Shown here: positions 57,332-64,000 of the stretch, piece by piece
Position numbering within the stretch: the first letter of the stretch is position 1
Layout: each line of letters begins with the position of its first letter
From: Mycosarcoma maydis
Lineage: Eukaryota > Basidiomycota > Ustilaginomycetes > Ustilaginales
Direction of reading: 5' to 3'
DNA length: 64,000 bases
NCBI RefSeq assembly: GCF_000328475.2
Contig: NC_026480.1
Coordinates: 62,001 to 126,000 of the forward strand
The notes under the pieces: model-generated
What the model was told of the DNA's origin: nothing
Databases searched by the model: none
Seen by the model: the letters and a program-made list of their open reading frames with translations, nothing else
Translations under genes and position numbers: made by a program

Positions 57332-58669
57332 ATGTCGTTCGCCCGTTCCGCCGCGCCCGTTCGAAGCGTTCTCCGAAGCGCTGTCAACCAGCAGTCGCGC
57401 ACTTTCACCACCACCAACGCATCCGGCATCACCACCGCTGCTGCCGACGATGGAGCGTTGACCTCGACTGTCACCGTTGCTATCAAGGCCGGCTCTCGCT
57501 ACGAGTCGGCTCCCGGTGTTGCGCACGTGCTCAAGAACTACCTGTTCAAGTCAAACCAGAAGCGTTCGGCTCTGCGTCTCGTTCGCGAGGCCGAGTTCTA
57601 CGGAGGTGTCCTCTCCACCGCTTTGACTAAGGAGCACCTGCTGCTCACGGCCGAATTCCTGCGCGGTGATGAGGACTTCTTCGTCGAGGTACTCGGTGAT
57701 GTTTTGTCCAAGTCCAAGTTTGCCGCGCACGAGTTTAACGAGGAGGCTTTGCCCCAGGTTCAGGCAGAACATGCGCAGGCACAATCCAACCCCGCCGTGC
57801 TCGGTTACGACAGCTTGCTCCAGACCGCCTACCGTCAACGCAGTCTCGGTCACTCACTCTTCGCCTCGCCCGCCTCGCCCGTCTCGCACCGTCAGACCGT
57901 CGACTTTGCGCACGCCGCTTTTGCCAAGAACAACATTGCCGTGCTCGGTTCCGGTATCGAGAGCAACAAGCTTTCACAGCTCGTCTCGGCGCACTTTGGC
58001 GACCTCGCCGCAACCGCGTCGGTCTCGACGACCGCTGCCAAGTACTTTGGTGGTGAACAGCGTGTAGCCTTCTCTGCCCCGCACGGTGCCGAGAACACAC
58101 GTGCGGCTCATGGCCACTTTTTCATCGGCTTTGAGGGCGCCGGTCACAAGGATGCAAGTGAGGCTGCCAACCTGGCTGTGCTTCGTTCGCTGCTCGGTGG
58201 TGACTCGTCGGTCAAGTGGAGCAACGGCGTTTCGCCGCTGTCGCAGATCGCCGAGAGCGTGTCGGGTGCTCAGGCTCACGCTTTCAACTTGACCTTCTCG
58301 GACTCGGGTGTGTTTGGTGCCCACGTCTCGGCACCAAGCGCTTCCGTTCAGGACGCTGCTAGCAAGGTCGTCCAGGCACTCAAGAATGTCGCTGGCGGTC
58401 TCAAGGACGAGACCATCCAAGCGGCCATCGCCAAGGCCAAGTTCGAACGCGCCTCGGTGCTTGAGAACCGCACCGCTTCTCACGAACTCGTCTCGGCCCA
58501 GCTGCTCGACTCTGCCAACGTGGTCACCTTGGACGACACTTTTGCTGCGCTTGAAGCCGTCAAGGCTAACTCGCTCTCCACTGCTGCTGAGAAACTCCTC
58601 AAGAGCAAGCCTACAACCGTTGCTGTAGGCGACGTTCACCTTCTCCCTTACGCTGACGAGGTTCTCTAG
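57332..58669 (+). CDS. QCR2: Cytochrome bc1 complex core protein 2
   Basis: 445 residues from ATG 57332. The frame is open further upstream, but the ATG gives a classical mitochondrial presequence (MSFARSAAPVRSVLRSAVNQQSR, with Arg, Ser and no acidic residues), followed by the M16-peptidase-like fold. The zinc motif of active M16 peptidases (HxxEH) is absent: the equivalent place reads VAHVLKNYLFKSNQKRSALRL, as in QCR2/UQCRC2, which is structural and sits on the matrix face of complex III. TVAIKAGSRYE, REAEFYGGVLSTALTKEHLLLTAEFLR and the second-domain GGDSSVKW support the call. It is convergent with the SUN gene. Confidence 0.94.
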   Translation: MSFARSAAPVRSVLRSAVNQQSRTFTTTNASGITTAAADDGALTSTVTVAIKAGSRYESAPGVAHVLKNYLFKSNQKRSALRLVREAEFYGGVLSTALTKEHLLLTAEFLRGDEDFFVEVLGDVLSKSKFAAHEFNEEALPQVQAEHAQAQSNPAVLGYDSLLQTAYRQRSLGHSLFASPASPVSHRQTVDFAHAAFAKNNIAVLGSGIESNKLSQLVSAHFGDLAATASVSTTAAKYFGGEQRVAFSAPHGAENTRAAHGHFFIGFEGAGHKDASEAANLAVLRSLLGGDSSVKWSNGVSPLSQIAESVSGAQAHAFNLTFSDSGVFGAHVSAPSASVQDAASKVVQALKNVAGGLKDETIQAAIAKAKFERASVLENRTASHELVSAQLLDSANVVTLDDTFAALEAVKANSLSTAAEKLLKSKPTTVAVGDVHLLPYADEVL

Positions 58670-58742
58670 CCAAGCGTTGACGTGAATCATCCTCCTACTA
58701 TCTTGTCGTTTTGATTCCAACATGTATGCCTCTTGGATTCAA

Positions 58743-61175
58743 TCAATACAGTTTTGAGACTTGGGCAATAGTGATTCGTGAATGTGGTGTTTGTGCGTGC
58801 GAGGTGCAATTGTGTGTAGCGGGGAAGCTCGCACGTGTGCAGGAGGCGTGGGTCTCCAAGCTCGTGACAGAACACACGCTGACAGTNNNNNNNNNNNNNN
58901 NNNNNNNNNNNNNNNNNNNNNNNNNNNNNNNNNNNNNNNNNNNNNNNNNNNNNNNNNNNNNNNNNNNNNNNNNNNNNNNNNNNNNNGTCAAGTGTGCAGT
59001 GTGATGCGTTGGGTGGGACTCGGCAATCGAGAGAAGGAGTGGCGCGCTACCTTCAGCCGTATATTCGTGCGGTATCGCATCGAGGTATGCTGGTGGTAGA
59101 AGCGATGTGAGGTATTCATCCTGACTTTGGGCTTGAGATCGTCGGTACTGCAGATAAATGTGCTGGTCCGACTCATCGACAATGCCCCAAACAAGAATGC
59201 GCCTCGGTGCGGACCTTACCATCCCCGGCAACGCATGCTCCACCGCCAATCCCTCCACCACCTTAGTCTCGACCAACTGCACCTGCAAAAACGAATTCCA
59301 CCCGGTCATCCAACAGTTATCCACCCCCAACCCAGCACCCGGCGTGATAGCTTTCACCGGATCACCTATCGCCACCTTCCTACCCTGTGCCAAAAACTGG
59401 CCCAAGTTCCAAACACTATTGATCCTATACCCCCTATGCACGGTTCCTTGCTCGGAAATCCACGCACCACTCGTCACCGATGCCCAATCCATCTCGTCCG
59501 TTCGATCCCTCGAGTACCTTTCCAGTTTCTCATCGACGAGTGTGCTCACAAAAGTCTGATCAAACGCCTGTCCCAATCGAGCGTTGACTTGTTCGTTGGC
59601 ATACTTTGCAATTCGTGCCACCTCGCCTTCGAGCTTATGCAAGAATTTGCCTTCGGTATCATCCGCGCGTTGTTTCAATTGCGAGTTAATCTTCTGATCC
59701 AAATCGCGAAGCATCAGCTCCACCGATGCGGACACGGAATCCTGAATCGATTTCAGTTGGTCTTGCGCAAGCCGCGACACAGTACGCTTGGTCGATGCTG
59801 AGAGACGTTTGATCTCTGTCGATTGACGCGTGTCGGCATCAGCTTGGATTTTGGCTGCAGCCGAGGAAAGCGAAGCCGAGATCTGTGCGTCAATTGAGGA
59901 AGAAAGCATGTCCAAGCGCGAACTGAGACGGTTGATCTCGCCCCGAAGTCGCTGATTCTCTCGATCCAGCGAGAGAGCAAGCGAGCGACCACCGCTGCTA
60001 CCAGAAACGCCGTCATTGGAGAGCAGACCGACGTGTGACGAGAGCCTGTCCAAAATGCCGAGCGATGGAGCAAACAAGTGCGCGGCAGCCGCAAAGAGGA
60101 GCGCCGCGAGTATCAAACGCGCTCCGGAACCAAATGACCAATACTTGCGCCAGAAGAATCGGGGCAGCTTGAGCAATAAGGTCAGAACAACGGCGAGCAA
60201 GCGTCCAATGTACGACTTCACCCCGATAAAAAGCCGCCCGAACAAGGGGCCCGCAGCGTGTTGTTTAGCTGGCGCTGGTGGCTTGTCAATTCCATCAGTG
60301 TCAAGACTATTCCACGCTCCGTCGTCATTGTCATCTTGGTCATTCTCCGCGTCAGAAGCTCCATCGAAGCGCGTTTCTTTGCCACTGGCTGCTCCTGCAT
60401 CTTCTTCTCCATTGAGCTCTCTGCTGTCGTCCTCGTCTGCATCCACGGGAACGCCATTGACCGTCTTTCGACGAGCCTTCTTCTTCATTTTGGCTGTGGT
60501 GTTCCTCCAGCGAATATTGTCGATTCGTCCCTGTTCTATCGCTCCAAACGAGTTCGAGTTTCTGCCTCTTCGGGTTCTTCGGGTTGGCGATCCGCCATCG
60601 TCGTCGTCGTCGACATCCTCGTCACTTGCAGGCCTGTACGCTAGATCGTCTGCCGAAGTACGAGGTTTGCGCTGGCCAGGCACTCTACGAGTGACAGTGG
60701 TTCGAGAGGTGGGCCTCTGTTGTTGCTCGTTCTGCATACGCGCAACTTCGCTTTCCTCTTGTTGGTAGTTGTCGGCGGGGTCGCCTTCGCTGGAAAAGAT
60801 CGACATGGAAGCGCTCAGCGAAGCATTGGCTTCGCGGGGGTCGTTGAAGCTACGTTGGTCGCCGCGCAGCAAGGCTGGCTGGTACGAAGGCGGACTGGTC
60901 AATCGAGGTTGGTTGGAAGGCTCACGTACGTAGTAGCTAGTGCTGGTATCTTCTTGCTTGACGCTGATGTGGCTGGATGCGTTAGCGCCGATCAACGGCC
61001 GCTGAAAGCGGGAAGCGGCTGCGGAAGGTGTCAGTTGCTCGATGAGGTCGGACGAGCGTGCACTGTAGGTTGGAGTCAAGGCCCGGATGAGATTGCGAAC
61101 CTCGGGCGTCTGGGACCTCTCGAGAAGCCGCGGAGAGCGACGTTGAGAGCCGCGGCCAGTATTGCGTACCGACAT
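58743..61175 (-). CDS. SUN-domain nuclear envelope protein (Sad1-like), interrupted by an assembly gap
   Basis: The start is ATG 61173-61175. Residues about 1-330 are disordered, with acidic clusters; one membrane segment lies near 350-372 (ARLILAALLFAAAAHLFAP). A coiled coil follows at about 395-570. The SUN domain begins near 585 (DWASVTSGAWISEQGTVHRGY) and includes AITPGAGLGVDNCWMTGW and GMVRSAPRRILVWGIVDE. This topology (N-terminus nucleoplasmic, SUN in the perinuclear space) fits proteins that bind KASH partners and anchor the spindle pole body or telomeres. The frame enters 100 N at 58986-58887, so the last part of the SUN domain and the real stop are unknown. The frame beyond the gap (to 58743) has no SUN character and may not belong to the protein. 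Confidence 0.8.
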   Translation of the reverse strand: MSVRNTGRGSQRRSPRLLERSQTPEVRNLIRALTPTYSARSSDLIEQLTPSAAASRFQRPLIGANASSHISVKQEDTSTSYYVREPSNQPRLTSPPSYQPALLRGDQRSFNDPREANASLSASMSIFSSEGDPADNYQQEESEVARMQNEQQQRPTSRTTVTRRVPGQRKPRTSADDLAYRPASDEDVDDDDDGGSPTRRTRRGRNSNSFGAIEQGRIDNIRWRNTTAKMKKKARRKTVNGVPVDADEDDSRELNGEEDAGAASGKETRFDGASDAENDQDDNDDGAWNSLDTDGIDKPPAPAKQHAAGPLFGRLFIGVKSYIGRLLAVVLTLLLKLPRFFWRKYWSFGSGARLILAALLFAAAAHLFAPSLGILDRLSSHVGLLSNDGVSGSSGGRSLALSLDRENQRLRGEINRLSSRLDMLSSSIDAQISASLSSAAAKIQADADTRQSTEIKRLSASTKRTVSRLAQDQLKSIQDSVSASVELMLRDLDQKINSQLKQRADDTEGKFLHKLEGEVARIAKYANEQVNARLGQAFDQTFVSTLVDEKLERYSRDRTDEMDWASVTSGAWISEQGTVHRGYRINSVWNLGQFLAQGRKVAIGDPVKAITPGAGLGVDNCWMTGWNSFLQVQLVETKVVEGLAVEHALPGMVRSAPRRILVWGIVDESDQHIYLQYRRSQAQSQDEYLTSLLPPAYLDAIPHEYTAEGSAPLLLSIAESHPTHHTAHLXXXXXXXXXXXXXXXXXXXXXXXXXXXXXXXXXXTVSVCSVTSLETHASCTRASFPATHNCTSHAQTPHSRITIAQVSKLY
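58887..58986. other. Assembly gap (100 N)
   Basis: Exactly 100 N, the usual placeholder for a gap of unknown length. It falls within the SUN-domain gene. Confidence 1.
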
Positions 61176-61904
61176 GACGGCGGAAGCGGCTCCCGATCAG
61201 GAATGAGAAAGTGCGCGTTTCGAGTTGTACTCAAAGGTGAAGATGGATGTGATCCTAAGCGCGTCGTGGTATAAGCATCGAGTTTCTGATGTGGGCGAAT
61301 GTTCCAACGAGGCGCACAGGAAGAAACTAGACTTGATGCTAAGATGGGTATATGCAGCGACTCGAAACAGGCAGCGAAGCAAGACTCATCCGCGTAGCGA
61401 GTGCGATATGAAGATGATCCGGTGGCTGATGGTGGTGGGAGATGAGTGGGTTGGAGCGTGACGAGTGTTGTCGAGACAGCTTGGAACGGATGAAAGGGAC
61501 TAAAGTCGAGGATCGTGCGTGCGTGTCTGCGTGTCGGCGCTGAGTTGGTTTCAGTTCTTTTTGGACTCAGAAAAATGACACTCACTCGTGAGTGCGACGA
61601 TGCGACACGGAACACGGAGGACGGAACTCGGAACGTGCGGGCGAGTGTGAGCAAGGCGAACATTCGTGATTTACACTTCAACTCGAATACACGGTTCACG
61701 ATTCGTGATTGCTCCACTTTTGCTCCACTCACGACTTTGGCGATTTTTCGCTTTTCTTCCCAACCGAGACGCTTGTCTTTTTGCTCCGTGTTCCGCGATT
61801 TTTCTTTGAGCGCTTGCTTCTGCGCAATCGTGAATCCAGAACATAAGGTTGAGCTTGCTGCCTGCCTAACCTGTCCAACACGATTCTATCGCTCATCAGC
61901 AAAA
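61176..61904. promoter_or_regulatory. Divergent promoter region, SUN gene / GPN1
   Basis: 729 bases between divergent ATGs. Heptamer units lie at about 61663-61735 (ATTCGTGATTT, TTCACGATTCGTGATTG, ACTCACGACTT) and 61828-61838. The GPN1 frame is open upstream to 61515 but this part includes the repeat units and is treated as non-coding. Confidence 0.5.
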
Positions 61905-63513
61905 ATGGCGTCGACATCGGCACCACTGCCATCGGCTCCTGCGCCAACGAGCTCGGCAACGCATCTGGGCCTTCTTCCGGAAATTCCCCGAGCGAGCTCC
62001 ATTATTGTGATTGGTATGGCTGGCTCCGGCAAGAGTACCTTCACCGCCAGCCTGCACGACCATCTGCATGAAAGGGAAAAGGAACAACAAGATGAACGAG
62101 AGCAGCAGCAGCAAACGGGCGCATCAGCATCAGAACCAGCATCGACGTCGCAGATCACAGCACCCTACATGGTCAATCTTGATCCTGCTGTTGGCACTCT
62201 AGGCTACGAACCCAACGTGGACATCCGAGATACCGTCGACTACGCTCGTGTCATGGAGCAGTACAACCTTGGACCTAACGGCGGTATTCTGACCGCACTC
62301 AACCTTTTTACAACCAAATTTGACCAGGTGCTCAACATTCTCGAGAAACGAGCAAAGCAAGTCGACCACATTGTGCTAGATACACCGGGTCAGATCGAGA
62401 TCTTTACATGGTCCGCATCGGGTTCCATCGTGACCGATGCGTTGGCAAGTTCTATGCCTACCGTGGTAGCTTACATCATCGATACGCCAAGAACGACAGC
62501 GCCAGCAACGTTCATGAGCAACATGCTCTACGCTTGCAGCATCTTGTACAAGACAAAGTTGCCCTTCATCCTCGTGTTCAACAAGACAGATGCACAGTCG
62601 CATCAGTTTGCGCTCGAGTGGATGCAGGATTTTGAAAAATTTCAGCAAGCTTTGGCCGCTGGAAACGCCACCGATCCGTCGTCTACTGTGACGCAGCAAG
62701 GACTGGATCCGAGGGCTCGCAACTACGACGCCGAGGGGAGCCAAGGTTACATGAACAGCCTCATGAACAGCATGAGTCTTGTGCTCGACGAGTTTTACAA
62801 GAATCTGAGGGCCGTTGGAGTTTCATCGGTGACCGGCGACGGCATGGACGATTTTCTGGCAGCGGTGCAAGAGGCGCGTCAAGAGTATCTAAATGACTAT
62901 CGACCCGAGCTGGAACGACTGGCCAAGCAGCGCGATGCCAAGCGCGAGACCAGCAAGAAGGAGCAACTTGCTCGATTGATCAAGGATATGAACATGGGCG
63001 GCAAGTCGACATCAGTACAGGATAGCAACGTGGCGAAAGTGGTGACCAAGTCAAGCGAAGACTTGTCGCGACACATTGACGAAGAGTACGAAGGCGACGG
63101 ACAGATCATCGAACCGGTAAGTGATCAAGAGCTCTTAGCAGCGAGTTAGCTCTTGAGACAGCGCTTTCACAACCAGCTGGCTGCGAAACGCATCGGCCAC
63201 TCTGACGAGCAGGCTCTTGGCAGGTTTTTCCGGCCGAGTTTTCACGCTCCTCGCGTGTGGCGTTGGTAACTTTGTTGGTGATTTGCTCTTCTCTGCCTAA
63301 AGTGCTTCTCATGCCTCGAAGAGCGGCCAACGCCAACGCCCAACGGCCGTCCAAAATTGTCCCCCGCGTTTTCACTCTTGTGCTCGTACTGATCATGCAC
63401 CTCTCTATCTTTCTCATACCGCACAGGACTCGGACGAAGAAAAGCCGCACTACGAATATCCAGGGCCAGAATACGATCGCGGAGATGGCACTGTGTGGCC
63501 TCGACCCGGCTAG
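61905..63513 (+). CDS. GPN1: GPN-loop GTPase 1 (Npa3), two exons
   Basis: Exon 1 is 61905-63116 (404 codons), intron 63117-63426 (310 nt, GTAAGT...GCACAG), exon 2 63427-63513; total 432 residues. Without the splice the frame would end after only ten more codons of unrelated sequence. With it the tail reads [21 protein letters not shown], an acidic end that I infer to be the real C-terminus. The P-loop is GMAGSGKST (37-45), the GPN motif LGPNGG (123-125 = GPN), then DTPGQIEIF and NKTD. GPN1 helps assemble and import RNA polymerase II into the nucleus. A Gln/Glu-rich insert of about 30 residues (55-84) between the P-loop and the next strand is longer than I would expect. Confidence 0.93.
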
Positions 63514-64000
63514 CTCTCTCCTGTCACTGCTTGTATTTTATGGGGTGCAAGTATGGATGCCTCAAGTGCATGGCTCGTGAAACAAGTCTGAAGAGGTGTA
63601 AGGTTAACTAACCTTTTCCAGAGCCCATGCCTGCCTGCTTGTTGCACCGATGAAAGCCGTTGATTCGCTAGTTGACCGGATGATTCGTGTTGGCCACTGC
63701 ACCCTTGTGGGGGGTTGTACAAGCCTAGACGATACCGGGTATGGAATGGTTCTGCATTTCGCGAGCTCCTAGTTCTCGCCATACCTTAGATTTGGATGTC
63801 TAAGGAGGATTCCGCAACCGAGGTTCTTATAGTTTCGAAGCATGACCAAGTGGTTCGTGAACCCAAAGTGGTGTAGGCAGTTTCAAGATCAATCTGTGTC
63901 GCGCCACCGTGTGTCGTCGTTTGCTCATCAAGAAGGATCGACGACGGATTAGCCCGGAGCGCTGTCTTGCTAGCTCTGTGCGTCGTCTGTCTCTGAGCTT
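63514..64000. other. Region after GPN1
   Basis: 487 bases to the window end. No gene or RNA is recognised. An inverted repeat AGGTTAACTAACCT lies at 63601-63614, containing the GTTAACT core seen at other intergenic sites. Confidence 0.5.

Noticed and set aside
61515..61904. 130-codon N-terminal extension of GPN1
   Set aside because: Orthologs start close to the P-loop; the extension contains heptamer units, and the ATG at 61905 gives a normal N-terminus.
1..64000. tRNA, rRNA, transposon or CRISPR features
   Set aside because: I looked for B-box (GGTTCGA) contexts, terminal repeats, transposase or reverse-transcriptase motifs and spaced direct repeats. The few GGTTCGA hits (for example near 11749 and 51738) lack a cloverleaf, and the heptamer arrays have no spacers.

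Overview
The window reads as nuclear DNA of a basidiomycete, most likely a smut fungus of the Ustilaginaceae (Ustilago/Sporisorium type). The case rests on three things. Nearly all genes are long single exons, with a few 80-310 nt introns placed near gene ends. Many proteins carry long Ser/Ala/Thr-rich disordered regions. The gene set is that of a free-living fungus (neutral trehalase, SUR2, GCP2, ECM4-type reductase, hexose transporter). I see no transposon, CRISPR array, rRNA, tRNA or virus-like gene. The species call is inference. Starts were moved to the first credible ATG wherever the open frame begins with a non-ATG codon.

Layout: 1-0.8 kb, 3' end of neutral trehalase (+). 1.2-2.5 kb, F-box/ankyrin-like protein (-). 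3.2-4.1 kb, eIF2-alpha (+). 4.5-8.4 kb, PXA/PX sorting-nexin-like membrane protein (+). 8.6-11.0 kb, Stealth-family sugar-phosphate transferase (-). 11.0-14.4 kb, a gene-poor stretch. 14.4-16.0 kb, cytochrome b5/acyl-CoA dehydrogenase (+). 16.2-18.2 kb, NOP2 (-). 19.2-20.2 kb, glutathionyl-hydroquinone reductase (+). 20.3-24.6 kb, TBC RabGAP (-). 25.3-27.9 kb, YSH1/CPSF73 (+). 28.0-28.6 kb, mitoribosomal mL53 (-, spliced). 28.9-30.9 kb, TTI2-like (+). 31.1-33.0 kb, arginyl-tRNA synthetase (-). 34.2-37.3 kb, coiled-coil orphan (+). 37.6-39.6 kb, F-box-like protein (-). 39.9-43.2 kb, gamma-tubulin complex GCP2/SPC97 (-, spliced). 44.0-45.2 kb, HIRIP3-like histone chaperone (+, three exons). 45.4-47.1 kb, sugar transporter (-). 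49.6-51.9 kb, zinc-finger/LysM/WDR83 fusion (-). 52.4-53.7 kb, SDS22 (-). 54.2-55.4 kb, SUR2 (-). 57.3-58.7 kb, QCR2 (+). About 58.7-61.2 kb, SUN-domain protein (-), broken by a 100-N assembly gap. 61.9-63.5 kb, GPN1 (+, spliced).

The genes do not form one pathway cluster. They are an ordinary housekeeping mix: translation (eIF2-alpha, ArgRS, NOP2, mL53), mRNA 3' processing (YSH1), RNA polymerase II assembly (GPN1), PIKK assembly (TTI2), microtubule nucleation and nuclear envelope (GCP2, SUN), PP1 control (SDS22), membrane traffic (PX, TBC), lipid and energy metabolism (SUR2, b5-acyl-CoA dehydrogenase, QCR2, trehalase, sugar transporter). Alternating strands give many divergent promoter pairs.

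The most striking unexplained signal lies between the genes. A family of 7-nt units built on CACGA/TCGTG (CACGAAT, CACGATT, CACGAGT, CACGAGG and complements) occurs singly, as back-to-back inverted pairs and as short tandem arrays in most intergenic intervals and in both introns of the HIRIP3 gene, yet almost never in coding DNA. A second, rarer palindrome, (T)AAGTTAACTT(A), also sits only in several intergenic stretches. Other points of interest are a repeated dyad element upstream of the acyl-CoA dehydrogenase, a mitochondrial-like leader without an AUG on the quinone reductase, the LysM/WDR83 fusion, and the intron of GCP2 that ends exactly at an in-frame ATG.
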